A stretch of DNA of 64,000 nt from Allohahella sp002354735 (GTDB lineage: Bacteria > Pseudomonadota > Gammaproteobacteria > Pseudomonadales > Oleiphilaceae): the NCBI RefSeq assembly GCF_047946665.1, contig NZ_CP172312.1, positions 3,286,001 to 3,350,000 of the forward strand, in the 5' to 3' direction. Positions 31,298-39,833 of this stretch are shown here, in pieces. The position numbers were made by a program, and so were the translations under genes. The notes under the pieces are model-generated. The model was not told where the DNA came from. It searched no databases and saw nothing but the letters and a program-made list of their open reading frames with translations. Position 1 is the stretch's first letter, and the number at the start of each line of letters is the position of its first letter.

Positions 31298-32869
31298 ATG
31301 AGCGAAGCACTGGTCAAGGCGCTACAGAATCCGGAATTATACGATCATCCGGTTGCCAACTTTCAATTGTTGGAAACACATATTTCCTGGGTGCTGCTGA
31401 CCGGGGAGTTTGTCTACAAAATCAAAAAGCCCATGAACTTCGGCTTCCTTGATTTTTCCACACTGGCACAACGGCGCCACTTCTGTGAAGAGGAGCTTAG
31501 ACTCAACCGCCGACTTCTCAAGTCAGTCTACCTGAATGTGGTCGCTATCGGTGGCAGTGAAGATGCGCCGGAGATGAATACTTCCGGCGAGGCCATCGAA
31601 TACGCGGTGAAGATGCGTCAGTTCGACCCGGCGTCGGTGCTTGACAGACTTGACCCGGATGATGAAGCGCTGCCGCTTTACATGAAGCAGCTCGCGCATC
31701 AGATTTCTGATTTTCATGCCGATGATTGTGCCATAGCCACTGCCGACAGCGACTTTGGCAAGCCGGATCAGGTGTTCGCACCCATGGCGCAGAATTTCGA
31801 ACAAATTGAGCCAATGCTGGTAGACGAGGGCGACAAGGCCTTGCTTCGGGTTGTCCAGCAGTGGGCGACCAGCGAGTTCAACCGTTTGAAACCACTGCTC
31901 GAGTCGCGAAAGAAAAGCGGCTTCATACGGGAATGTCATGGCGATATGCACCTGGGCAACGTTGCCATAATAGATGGCAAGCCATCGCTGTTCGACTGCA
32001 TCGAGTTCAATGAGGACTTCCGCTGGATCGATACGATCAATGACCTCGCTTTTCTGTTGATGGATTTGCAGGACCGTGGACTCGATCGCCTTGCTTACCG
32101 GGTGCTGAATATCTATCTCGAAGATACTGGCGATTTCGAAGGCGTCAGTCTGCTCAATTTCTACAAGTCCTACCGCGCGATGGTTCGCTGCAAGATTGCC
32201 CTATTCACGGCAGGGAATGAGGGAATCGCTGAAGCTGAGCGAGCGCGTCAACTTGGAAAGGCCCGTCAGTACCTGCGTCTCGCCGAACGATTCATGAGCA
32301 TTCCGAGGCAATTCCTGATTATTTCGCAGGGGCTTTCAGGTTCTGGCAAGACCACTGTAAGCACACATCTGCTTGAACACCTCAAGGCGATTCGCGTGCG
32401 GTCAGATGTCGAGCGCAAACGCCTGCACGGCTTCAAGCCCCTGGACAACACGAAATCATCCGCTAATGAAGGCATCTATGCAGCCGACTCGACGGAGCAG
32501 ACCTACACGCATCTTGCCGACACAGCTGATCTTTTACTGAAAGCGGGTCGGTCAGTCATACTTGACGCTACTTTTCTCAAAGTTGTTCAGCGGGACCAGA
32601 TGCGTCGGGTCGCTGAACGCAACGGCGTTCCGTTCGCGATCATGTCCTGCCAGGCGGAAGAAAAAATTCTTCGGGCGCGCGTAGAGTCCCGGAAGGCACG
32701 AGGACAGGATGCGGCAGAAGCGGATATTTCGATTCTGGAGCGGCAGATCAAGGCGCTTGAGCCTTTTAATGACACTGAGCAGCCGACGGTTATAAGCGTG
32801 TGCAGTGATCAGTTGCTTGAAATCGACTGCCTTGCGAAGCGATTGGCTAGTCACCTCGACTTAGACTAA
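31298..32869 (+). CDS. Fused aminoglycoside-phosphotransferase-like / AAA ATP-binding (kinase) protein
   Basis: Two-domain protein of 523 aa. The N-terminal half (to ~340) is an APH/choline-kinase-like fold with IRECHGDMHLGNVAI (catalytic HGDxHxxN) and FDCIEFNEDFRWIDTINDLA (DFG-like metal site). The C-terminal half is a P-loop kinase with GLSGSGKTTVSTHL, a DVERKRLHG segment and DATFL, like zeta-toxin/shikimate-kinase-type folds. Such fusions are widespread in proteobacteria with unknown substrates. Transcribed divergently from mrcB across a 119-bp spacer. I would not call it antibiotic resistance. Confidence 0.85.
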   Translation: MSEALVKALQNPELYDHPVANFQLLETHISWVLLTGEFVYKIKKPMNFGFLDFSTLAQRRHFCEEELRLNRRLLKSVYLNVVAIGGSEDAPEMNTSGEAIEYAVKMRQFDPASVLDRLDPDDEALPLYMKQLAHQISDFHADDCAIATADSDFGKPDQVFAPMAQNFEQIEPMLVDEGDKALLRVVQQWATSEFNRLKPLLESRKKSGFIRECHGDMHLGNVAIIDGKPSLFDCIEFNEDFRWIDTINDLAFLLMDLQDRGLDRLAYRVLNIYLEDTGDFEGVSLLNFYKSYRAMVRCKIALFTAGNEGIAEAERARQLGKARQYLRLAERFMSIPRQFLIISQGLSGSGKTTVSTHLLEHLKAIRVRSDVERKRLHGFKPLDNTKSSANEGIYAADSTEQTYTHLADTADLLLKAGRSVILDATFLKVVQRDQMRRVAERNGVPFAIMSCQAEEKILRARVESRKARGQDAAEADISILERQIKALEPFNDTEQPTVISVCSDQLLEIDCLAKRLASHLDLD

Positions 32870-32903
32870 AGTGATTGGTCGCACGTACACGACGTAACAA
32901 CAG

Positions 32904-32932
32904 TTGGCCCCCGGGGGGATTTCTGGTATTTT
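32904..32932 (+). promoter_or_regulatory. Possible dksA promoter
   Basis: TTGGCC (32904-32909), 17-nt spacer, TATTTT (32927-32932), followed by a G+C-rich discriminator. It would give a leader of roughly 120 nt before dksA. Inferred by eye only. Confidence 0.4.
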
Positions 32933-33058
32933 GCGCCCCCTGAATCCGGTGGATGAGGCTCTCCTACGCAGACATAGGCTCTGATTGGGGAGATGAACCT
33001 CAATACCTTGGGTACTGTACACAGCTATTTTTGGTCACAGCATCTAGTGAGGCAGTTT

Positions 33059-33568
33059 ATGCCAGCATCTGCAAAGAATACTGACAGCACTGACACCAGT
33101 AAGACCCGCGCTAAGAAAGCGCCTACACAGAAGGCCAACAAGCAGGCTGCTACTGAAGGCTTCACCGACTTCACGCCGTATCAGCCAAAGAAGGGCGAAG
33201 AGTACATGAGCTCCAGCCAGTTGGAGCATTTTCGCCAGATGCTGCTGAATTGGAAGCAGGAACTCATGGAAGAGGTCGACCGCACCATGCATCATATGCA
33301 GGAAGACGCGGCCAACTATGCTGATCCAAGCGACCGAGCCACGCAGGAAGAAGAGTTCAGTCTCGAGCTGCGTACACGGGACCGTGAGCGCAAGCTGATC
33401 AAGAAGATCGACAAGACGCTCGATAATATTGATCGCGATGACTACGGCTTCTGCGAAAGCTGCGGCGTGGAGATTGGTATTCGCCGTCTTGAAGCGCGGC
33501 CAACTGCCACGCAATGCATCGACTGCAAGACACTTGCAGAAATCAAGGAGCGTCAGACCGGGATTTAA
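33059..33568 (+). CDS. dksA: RNA polymerase-binding transcription factor DksA
   Basis: Enters the RNA polymerase secondary channel and works with ppGpp in the stringent response. From ATG 33059 (GAGG a few bases upstream) the product is 169 aa: a Lys/Ala-rich tail (MPASAKNTDSTDTSKTRAKK), the coiled-coil with DPSDRATQEEEFSLELRTRD at its tip, and a zinc finger CESCGVEIGIRRLEARPTAT then QCIDC. An in-frame ATG at 32993 is less likely because the SD-like GGGGAG touches it. The TAA stop at 33566-33568 is directly followed, in the same frame, by gluQ. Confidence 0.95.
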   Translation: MPASAKNTDSTDTSKTRAKKAPTQKANKQAATEGFTDFTPYQPKKGEEYMSSSQLEHFRQMLLNWKQELMEEVDRTMHHMQEDAANYADPSDRATQEEEFSLELRTRDRERKLIKKIDKTLDNIDRDDYGFCESCGVEIGIRRLEARPTATQCIDCKTLAEIKERQTGI

Positions 33569-33571
33569 GCC

Positions 33572-34468
33572 CTGTCTGCACCACGAGGGCGGTTTGCGCC
33601 CTCTCCTACCGGCCCACTGCACATCGGTTCTCTGATAGCAGCAGTTGCCAGCTTTCTTGACGCAAAATCCAGAAACGGCGAATGGCTGCTGCGGATCGAG
33701 GACATCGACCCACTTCGAAGTCGGCAGACCGAAGCTACTGCCATCCTCACGTCTCTTGAACGCCACGGCCTGTTATGGGATGGCCCCGTCGTCTATCAGT
33801 CTGCCCGACTCACTCGTTATCAAGCCATTTTCAACGAGCTCCTTTCGCGAGGTGCCGTTTACGCCTGTGCCTGTAGCCGAAAGGCAATCAGTCTGGCATC
33901 GCAACTACCTTGTCAGCGCTGCGATAGACCCGCGGCGCTTTCTGACGATGTGAACTGGCGGTTTCGGGTAGCCGGCTCAAACCTGCGATTCATTGACCGC
34001 TTACAAGGTTCTCAAGACATTGTCTTGAAACCGATTGTGGAAGAACCTGTGCTTCTAAGGCGAGACGGTGTATTCGCCTATCAGCTTGCCGTGGTGGTGG
34101 ACGACCATGATGCTGGCATCACTGATGTGGTGCGAGGAACGGATCTACTCAGCGAAACCTTTGCGCAACAAGCGCTCTACCAGACGCTCGACTGGATGCC
34201 GCCCAGCTTTGCGCATTTTCCGATCCTGGTGGATGAGCAGGGCCAGAAGTTGAGTAAGCAATCGAAAGCTCCACCACTGGATGACCGCCGCGTCATACAG
34301 AATCTCTTGTTCTGTCTTCGATTTCTGGGCATGACCAAGCTTGCTGATGAATTCACAGACGTTGATCCGGAGCTTCTGTTGCAGCACGCAGCTGCGGCCT
34401 GGAATCCGGCGCTCATCGGCGACATTCGCGAGCGAGCTATTTCTCACCCGAGCCTGTCGACGCTGTGA
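33572..34468 (+). CDS. gluQ: Glutamyl-Q tRNA(Asp) synthetase, with no canonical start codon
   Basis: Charges glutamate onto queuosine-34 of tRNA-Asp. The intact reading frame directly after the dksA TAA encodes GRFAPSPTGPLHIGSLIAAV (class I signature HIGS), LLRIEDIDPLRS, the zinc-site cysteines YACACSRKA and LPCQRC, and QKLSKQ (KMSKS counterpart), ending at 34468. Only the sequence from 33950 onward has an ATG; that would delete the catalytic N-terminus. Between the dksA stop and GRFAPSP the only near-cognate start is CTG at 33572, giving about 298 aa, close to the family length. Alternatives are TAA read-through from dksA or a sequencing error. cbrX lies 52 bp downstream. Confidence 0.8.
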   Translation: MSAPRGRFAPSPTGPLHIGSLIAAVASFLDAKSRNGEWLLRIEDIDPLRSRQTEATAILTSLERHGLLWDGPVVYQSARLTRYQAIFNELLSRGAVYACACSRKAISLASQLPCQRCDRPAALSDDVNWRFRVAGSNLRFIDRLQGSQDIVLKPIVEEPVLLRRDGVFAYQLAVVVDDHDAGITDVVRGTDLLSETFAQQALYQTLDWMPPSFAHFPILVDEQGQKLSKQSKAPPLDDRRVIQNLLFCLRFLGMTKLADEFTDVDPELLLQHAAAAWNPALIGDIRERAISHPSLSTL

Positions 34469-34520
34469 GCCTGTACCGGCGCCGATGGCGCAGCCACTGG
34501 CCTCGTAGTAGAGTGCACTG

Positions 34521-34697
34521 ATGTATATCTACCGGCTTGTTTTCCTGCTTGTCTTTGGCATCTATCTCCTATCACCCATCGTGATGGACTGGTGGCTTGC
34601 GCCTGGCAGCAGCTGGTATCGGCCTTATCTCATCTGGGCTGCCGTCATCGTCGTCGCTGCCTTGCTGGAAAGCCGGAAGAATTCCGATGATTTTTGA
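34521..34697 (+). CDS. cbrX: Small membrane protein CbrX
   Basis: 58-aa ORF from ATG 34521 to TGA 34695-34697: MYIYRLVFLLVFGIYLLSPI then a WW pair and a second hydrophobic segment YLIWAAVIVVAALLES. It has two TM helices and overlaps the cbrA start by 11 nt. In Pseudomonas a small ORF called cbrX precedes cbrA and is translationally coupled to it. Size, topology and overlap all match; the name is from context. Confidence 0.75.
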   Translation: MYIYRLVFLLVFGIYLLSPIVMDWWLAPGSSWYRPYLIWAAVIVVAALLESRKNSDDF

Positions 34698-37600
34698 TCC
34701 CTTGTGGTTAGTTATTCTCGTTACGGGCTATCTCGTCTGCGTCGGGTTCGCAGGTGTTGCAGGCGGTCGGGGCTGGCCTCGCATTCAGGGCAGGTCCCTT
34801 GTATCTTCGCTGCTATTCGTACTGCCGCTGGGTGTTTATGCCAGTGCCTGGGCCTTTCTAGGCGCCGTTGGCACCGCGTACCAGTCGGGCTACGGCTTTC
34901 TCGCAATCTACCTTGGCATTAGCGGCTGCTATCTCCTGGCACCAGTTCTGCTGACACCCCTACTGGAAATCTGCAGAACCTATCAGCTCACAAGTATCGC
35001 TGACCTCTTCACATTCCGTTACCGGAGCCAAGGCAGCGGCACCCTCATATCGGTGTTCCTGGCGCTCGCATCACTTCCACTACTGTTATTGCAGTTCAAG
35101 GCACTTGAGGAACTTTTCGGATACCTGCTGCAGTCGTCCGACCATGCCTGGGCACTCATGATCGCTTACTGGAGCGGACTTGCTGTTCTGGTCATCGTTA
35201 TCGCACGAAACAAGCTGCAAACCGGTAAGCCGGACATGGCACTGAGCACGCTGCTCAGCTTCGAAATGCTCGTCAAGCTCGTAGGCTTTACCACGATAGG
35301 GCTACTGACGCTTTATCAAGTCTTCAATGGATTCTCAGGACTCGATGCCTGGTTGGTAGACAGCGCTCAGCGAATCAGCTCGATTGACCGCCATCTTGAA
35401 GAAGGCCCCTGGCGCACTCTGCTGCTGATATTTTTCGGAGCAGCCCTCACTACACCGCATATGTTCCATATGTTGCTCATGGGCCCCTCGAGCGGCCGCG
35501 CATTGTTCAGAGCGAGCTGGCTGTTCCCGGCCCTCCTGCTCGTGCTCGCCCTGCCAATTCCTGTGGTGCTATGGGCTGGTATCAAACTCTCACTGCCCAC
35601 AGAGCCTGAGTTCTTTCTGCTGGCGCTCGGCGTGGTGATGCAATCTCCACTGGTTAGCGGGTTGACAGTACTTATCGTTCTGGCGGCTGTGGGCGGCGTC
35701 GTGCTCGTGACGGTTGTGGCACTTTCAAGCATGTTGTTGAACCATGTGGTGCTGCCGACCTATCAGCCGGTGTCCAGTCGGATGCTGAGTCAGGAGAACC
35801 TGTATCGCTGGCTCACCACCGGGCGGCAAATCCTGGCGATAGTTCTCATGATTGCCGTCGCTGCTCTGGCCCCTATGCTGCCCGATTCAGTGACCCTGTC
35901 CACGCTTGGGCTCCTGTCATTTTCGGCCAGCCTGCAGCTGTTACCGGGCATTTTGGCGGTTACCTACTGGCCAACTGCGAACAGACTCGGCATCATTTTC
36001 AGTTTGATCGCCGGCATCATGAGCTGGGTGGTGCTCGTAGCGCTGCCCTATGCGGGCATTTTCGAATGGCTCCGTTTTTCCGACACACTCTATCCGGTAG
36101 TCGCCGACATCGATGAGTACTGGCATGTTGCCATCATGTTGGCGCTTGGTGTCAATATCACGATTTTCGTGACCGTCTCGCTTGTTTTCCGCAGCACAAA
36201 GGCCGAACTGAGCGCAGCGCAGGCCTGTTCATTTACCAGCTTTACCCACGGCAATCCCCGCAGCCTCAGTGTCCGCTCGGTTGGTGAATTTTCAACCGCT
36301 TTAGCCTCGCAACTCGGTGAGACCACGGCCGCCCGAGAGGTTCGCAGAGCCTGCAGGGAGCTCGACCTTTCGGCAGACGAGACCCGCCCCTACGCTTTGC
36401 GGCGGCTAAGGGACCGGCTTGAAGCGAACCTGTCGGGCTTGCTGGGACCCGCACTTGCACGAGATATCGTCAAGACCTCTCTGAGCGCCCATCCGGACCT
36501 CATGAGGCGTGGCGAAGCGCCAGCTTTTGGCAGCAGTTTGCCGACTGCACCTGATATCACTTTCGTTGAGAACAAACTCGAGCGCTACCACGACCGATTG
36601 ACCGGGCTAGCGGGTGAGCTGGACAGGCTACGACGCTATCATCGTCAGATCCTGTTGAATTTGCCCATCGCAGCCTGCACCGTCTCGGAAGAGAACGAGA
36701 TACTGATCTGGAATACGGCTTTTGAAACCCTTTCGGGTCTGCCTGCGCAGTCTCTCATTGGCTCTCACCTCAGTGCGTTGCCAGAACCCTGGAGCTCGCT
36801 ACTTACAGGCGTCATTGAAGAGCCTCGGAGCGCTGCCAATGCTCAGATGCTGAATCTCCCTGACAGGCAGTGCTGGGTGAGTGTCTACAAAAACGCGATC
36901 GGCGGCGCTGATGCAAACGACCTTGGTCAGGTTATCGTCGTGGAAGATCTGACTGAAGTGAAGCGGCTCGAAGCAGAAGTTCGGCATAGTGAGCGTCTCG
37001 CGTCGATCGGCAAACTGGCAGCGGGCGTCGCGCACGAAATCGGCAATCCAGCCACAGGTATCGACTGCCTTGCACAGAACCTTCGGCTGGTTACCGACGA
37101 AGAAGAAGTGCTCAAAGTTGCTTCACAAATTCGCCAGCAAACGGGGCGGATCTCCAACATTCTCGAATCATTGATGAATTTTGCGCGCAGTGGACACGCG
37201 CCAGAGTTCAGCCACAGCGGTGCTGTCGTGCTCTTCGACCGGGTGGAAGAAGCCATACATTTGCTGTCGCTGTCCCGAATCGACGGTCATGTCAGCTTTG
37301 ACAACAGACTCCCCAGAGACTGTGTGGTCACAGGTGACGAGCAGTTATTGACTCAGGTCTTCATTAACCTGCTATCCAACGCCCGGGATGCCTGCGTCAA
37401 AGCAAGCCTGAAGGGTCTTGAAAGCCGAATTGTCATTCTCGAACATGAGCGGACTATCGACACCAGCATCATTCACATCAACGATACTGGTGAAGGTATG
37501 AGCGATCAGGTACTGCGACATGCCTTCGATCCTTTCTTCACCACAAAGGGCCCGGACAAGGGTACTGGGCTCGGGCTCACACTTGTACACCGTATCATCG

Positions 37601-37809
37601 AAGAACATTCCGGAAAGATCAGTTACCATAGCCCAATATATCCGGCTGATAACACGGACAGTATCGCGCTATCTGCCAAGCCTTCAGTGGCTGGGAGCGG
37701 GCCGTCGGAACCAGGCCCAGCGTCGGTTGGTCAATCCAGTCTTCAGCGGGGGACGAGAGTCGAAATACGGCTGCCTCTTGCTGATATAACTGCACGCGAA
37801 CAGCGGTAA
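34687..37809 (+). CDS. cbrA: Sensor histidine kinase CbrA with SLC5-type transporter domain
   Basis: Membrane sensor of the CbrAB carbon/nitrogen balance system. ATG 34687 (MIFDPLWLVILVTGYLVCV) has GGAAGA upstream and overlaps cbrX; the longer ORF to 34597 is spurious. The 1040-aa protein has a 12-13 TM sodium/solute symporter domain (1-~500), a STAC-like linker (~530-620), a PAS domain (LLNLPIAACTVSEENEIL), HisKA with VAHEIGNPATGID (phospho-His), and HATPase with NLLSNARDAC and DKGTGLGLTLVH. There is a Ser/Pro-rich insertion of about 35 residues near the end of the ATPase domain (SVAGSGPSEPGPASVG). Followed after 9 bp by cbrB. Confidence 0.93.
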   Translation: MIFDPLWLVILVTGYLVCVGFAGVAGGRGWPRIQGRSLVSSLLFVLPLGVYASAWAFLGAVGTAYQSGYGFLAIYLGISGCYLLAPVLLTPLLEICRTYQLTSIADLFTFRYRSQGSGTLISVFLALASLPLLLLQFKALEELFGYLLQSSDHAWALMIAYWSGLAVLVIVIARNKLQTGKPDMALSTLLSFEMLVKLVGFTTIGLLTLYQVFNGFSGLDAWLVDSAQRISSIDRHLEEGPWRTLLLIFFGAALTTPHMFHMLLMGPSSGRALFRASWLFPALLLVLALPIPVVLWAGIKLSLPTEPEFFLLALGVVMQSPLVSGLTVLIVLAAVGGVVLVTVVALSSMLLNHVVLPTYQPVSSRMLSQENLYRWLTTGRQILAIVLMIAVAALAPMLPDSVTLSTLGLLSFSASLQLLPGILAVTYWPTANRLGIIFSLIAGIMSWVVLVALPYAGIFEWLRFSDTLYPVVADIDEYWHVAIMLALGVNITIFVTVSLVFRSTKAELSAAQACSFTSFTHGNPRSLSVRSVGEFSTALASQLGETTAAREVRRACRELDLSADETRPYALRRLRDRLEANLSGLLGPALARDIVKTSLSAHPDLMRRGEAPAFGSSLPTAPDITFVENKLERYHDRLTGLAGELDRLRRYHRQILLNLPIAACTVSEENEILIWNTAFETLSGLPAQSLIGSHLSALPEPWSSLLTGVIEEPRSAANAQMLNLPDRQCWVSVYKNAIGGADANDLGQVIVVEDLTEVKRLEAEVRHSERLASIGKLAAGVAHEIGNPATGIDCLAQNLRLVTDEEEVLKVASQIRQQTGRISNILESLMNFARSGHAPEFSHSGAVVLFDRVEEAIHLLSLSRIDGHVSFDNRLPRDCVVTGDEQLLTQVFINLLSNARDACVKASLKGLESRIVILEHERTIDTSIIHINDTGEGMSDQVLRHAFDPFFTTKGPDKGTGLGLTLVHRIIEEHSGKISYHSPIYPADNTDSIALSAKPSVAGSGPSEPGPASVGQSSLQRGTRVEIRLPLADITAREQR

Positions 37810-37818
37810 CCCGTTTTT

Positions 37819-39255
37819 ATGGCGAACATTCTCATTGTCGAAGACGAGCAGGTCATTCGCTCTGCGCTCAAGCAATTGCTCGAGTACAACGATTACACAG
37901 TCAGCGAGGCCGGCAACCTAGATGAGGCGCTCGAAGCTATTCGTAGCGAGCGACTCGATCTCATCATCACCGATGTAAGGCTACCTGGGGGAGAAGGCAC
38001 CAGCCTTATTGAGGAGGCCAAGAACATTCCGGTTCTGGTGATGACCAGCTATGCGAGCATGCGCTCTGCTGTTAACGCCATGAAACGTGGCGCAGTGGAC
38101 TATCTTGCAAAGCCCTTCGACCATGATGAGATGCTCTCCGCCATCGAGTCGATTCTGATAAGGCAGCGTCAGCGAAGTCAGCTCGTCCAGAGCGCGGGCG
38201 CGGTTTCCGCTTCACCCACAGCAGGTAGTAGCGAGACAGTTACTGCCGAAGGTCCGCCACGCGCAGGCGTCAAGAGTTTCATGTACGGCGACTGTGAGCA
38301 GATGCTGAAGCTGTTCACGCTCATAGAGAAAGTGGCACCGACTGATTCGACCGTGCTGATACAGGGCGAGTCCGGCACGGGGAAGGAACTGGCAGCGAAA
38401 GCGCTTCATGCCTTGAGCCGCCGCCATGACCAGACCCTGATCTCCGTGAACTGTGCAGCCATACCCGAGACACTGATCGAATCCGAACTGTTCGGCCACG
38501 AGAAAGGCGCGTTTACCGGCGCTGCGAGTGCGCGACGAGGCCTCATCGAAGCGGCTGACGGCGGCACGCTTTTTCTCGACGAGATCGGTGAACTCCCCCT
38601 CGAGGCCCAGGCGCGGTTATTGCGCGTATTGCAGGAGGGTGAAATCAGGCGTGTCGGATCTACCCAGTCCCGCCAGGTGGACGTCCGGCTTCTTGCAGCA
38701 ACGCACCGTAACCTCAAGGCGATGACACGGAATAACGAGTTCCGCGAGGATCTTTTCTATCGCCTGAACGTCATGCCATTGAAGATTCCGCCGCTTCGGG
38801 ATCGGGGCGACGATATCCTGCTTCTGGCGGACAAGCTCCTGCAGAAATTGCTCAAGCGCATGGACAAGCCGGGCATCGTACTCACCCAGGCTGCCCGTCA
38901 GGCCATAGCTGCCTACGATTGGCCAGGTAACGTGCGAGAGTTGGAAAACGCGCTGGAGCGCGCCATCATCGTCACCGATGCACCCGGTATTACACCCGAC
39001 CTACTCGACATTGACTTTGACGATCGTCAGAACAGTTATCTTGAGGCGCTCGCCACGGGCGATGACATGCCGAAGGAAGCCGATGCTGCCAAAAGCAGTG
39101 ATCTCTCACTGGAAGACTATTTCCAGCATTTTGTCCTGGAGAACCAGGACACGATGAGCGAGACAGAATTGGCTAAAAAACTGGGCATTAGCAGAAAAAA
39201 TCTGTGGGAACGACGTCAGCGCCTGAGCATTCCTCGCCCCAAAAAGTCGGGATGA
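37819..39255 (+). CDS. cbrB: NtrC-family response regulator CbrB
   Basis: Sigma54-dependent activator partner of CbrA. The 478-aa protein has a receiver domain (1-115) with phospho-Asp in LIITDVRLPGGEG and Lys in YLAKPFD, an AAA+ domain with GESGTGKELAAKAL, ELFGHEKGAFTGA (the GAFTGA loop that contacts sigma54) and DGGTLFLDEIGE, and a Fis-type HTH at the C-terminus (TMSETELAKKLGISRKNLWE). In Pseudomonas its main target is crcZ, immediately downstream, and a matching sigma54 promoter and upstream repeat are present here. Confidence 0.95.
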   Translation: MANILIVEDEQVIRSALKQLLEYNDYTVSEAGNLDEALEAIRSERLDLIITDVRLPGGEGTSLIEEAKNIPVLVMTSYASMRSAVNAMKRGAVDYLAKPFDHDEMLSAIESILIRQRQRSQLVQSAGAVSASPTAGSSETVTAEGPPRAGVKSFMYGDCEQMLKLFTLIEKVAPTDSTVLIQGESGTGKELAAKALHALSRRHDQTLISVNCAAIPETLIESELFGHEKGAFTGAASARRGLIEAADGGTLFLDEIGELPLEAQARLLRVLQEGEIRRVGSTQSRQVDVRLLAATHRNLKAMTRNNEFREDLFYRLNVMPLKIPPLRDRGDDILLLADKLLQKLLKRMDKPGIVLTQAARQAIAAYDWPGNVRELENALERAIIVTDAPGITPDLLDIDFDDRQNSYLEALATGDDMPKEADAAKSSDLSLEDYFQHFVLENQDTMSETELAKKLGISRKNLWERRQRLSIPRPKKSG

Positions 39256-39262
39256 CCTGCTT

Positions 39263-39312
39263 TGTTACCTGCGAACACAGTGGAGACACATAAACCGCGG
39301 GCATAGGTAACA
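39263..39312 (+). promoter_or_regulatory. Probable CbrB upstream activating sequence
   Basis: TGTTACCT (39263-39270) and its exact inverse AGGTAACA (39305-39312) lie 34 nt apart, about 75-125 nt before the -24/-12 promoter, the usual distance for an NtrC-type enhancer. The left half also reads TGTT-N7-AACA. CbrB binding is inferred from position and symmetry. Confidence 0.6.
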
Positions 39313-39386
39313 CTTCTGACATCCCGACATCACACCGAACCAACGCTATAAACACAAGCTATTGATATTGAATACATTTAACAAGT

Positions 39387-39402
39387 TGGCTTGGTTACTG
39401 CT
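39387..39402 (+). promoter_or_regulatory. Sigma54 (-24/-12) promoter of the CrcZ-like RNA
   Basis: TGGCTTGGTTACTGCT contains GG and GC exactly ten bases apart (39388-39389 and 39400-39401), the sigma54 signature. It sits between the upstream inverted repeat and the A-rich RNA, and predicts a transcript start near 39413. Confidence 0.75.
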
Positions 39403-39412
39403 ATGTAATGAA

Positions 39413-39760
39413 TTGTAAAATAAAAACAATACGAACTCCGCACCAATAAAAACAATAATGCACTTAGACATGACTCACTTGAGTCTCACGCCCCTCAAAC
39501 AATAACAACCGGGCACGAGCTGAAAGTTTTGAATGCTGGCCTTCTAGCAGATTGATTGCTCCTGAAGCAGTTTCGGAATAAGAAAAGCCTTAACAAAAAC
39601 AACAACGGCACAGAAACCGAATTGCCTGCTCCTAGAGTCTTACTGCTCGATGTGTTCAAAGCCTTTTGCTTGTAATTTGATATGACAGCGCGCTCAGCGT
39701 TGTTCTCTCCGACCACACCGGTCACTTTCAATGGGGCTGCTTCGAGCAGCCTTCATGTTT
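39413..39760 (+). ncRNA. crcZ: CrcZ-like small RNA (Hfq/Crc-sequestering)
   Basis: Non-coding stretch of about 350 nt between cbrB and pcnB, the exact position of crcZ in Pseudomonas. It holds at least four clusters of the CA motif AANAANAA bound by Hfq and Crc: AATAAAAACAATAC (39420-39432), CAATAAAAACAATAATG (39444-39460), AAACAATAACAACC (39497-39510) and AACAAAAACAACAACGG (39592-39608); a fifth, AATAAGAAAAG, is near 39578. It is preceded by a sigma54 promoter and ends at a hairpin near 39735-39751. In Pseudomonas CrcZ titrates Hfq/Crc to relieve catabolite repression. No coding potential is supported. Ends are estimates. Confidence 0.78.
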
Positions 39761-39765
39761 TTCCT
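39733..39765 (+). terminator. Terminator of the CrcZ-like RNA
   Basis: GGCTGC and GCAGCC form a 6-bp stem (39735-39751, loop TTCGA) followed by a T-rich tract interrupted by CATG (39752-39765). The imperfect T run makes it a moderate terminator, and some transcription may continue into pcnB. Confidence 0.55.
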
Positions 39766-39833
39766 TCGTGTCCGCTTGCTTTTTGCTTTACTATGCGTCC
39801 TGGCATTCTTCCGCACAAAAACAGACATTCTTC

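Noticed and set aside
31298..32869. Aminoglycoside resistance gene
   Set aside because: The APH-like fold is fused to a P-loop kinase domain, a widespread chromosomal family of unknown substrate; no resistance context.
32907..32917. Palindrome CCCCCGGGGG before dksA as a terminator or operator
   Set aside because: No loop and no T-run; it falls within the spacer of a plausible promoter and may be chance.
33044..33766. 240-codon minus-strand ORF over dksA and gluQ
   Set aside because: The plus-strand frames encode clear DksA and GluQ; the antisense frame is incidental.
33645..33953. Plus-strand ORF in a second frame over the gluQ N-terminus, at first suggesting a gluQ frameshift
   Set aside because: The true gluQ frame is open and conserved from 33569 through 34468, so there is no frameshift; only the start codon is unusual.
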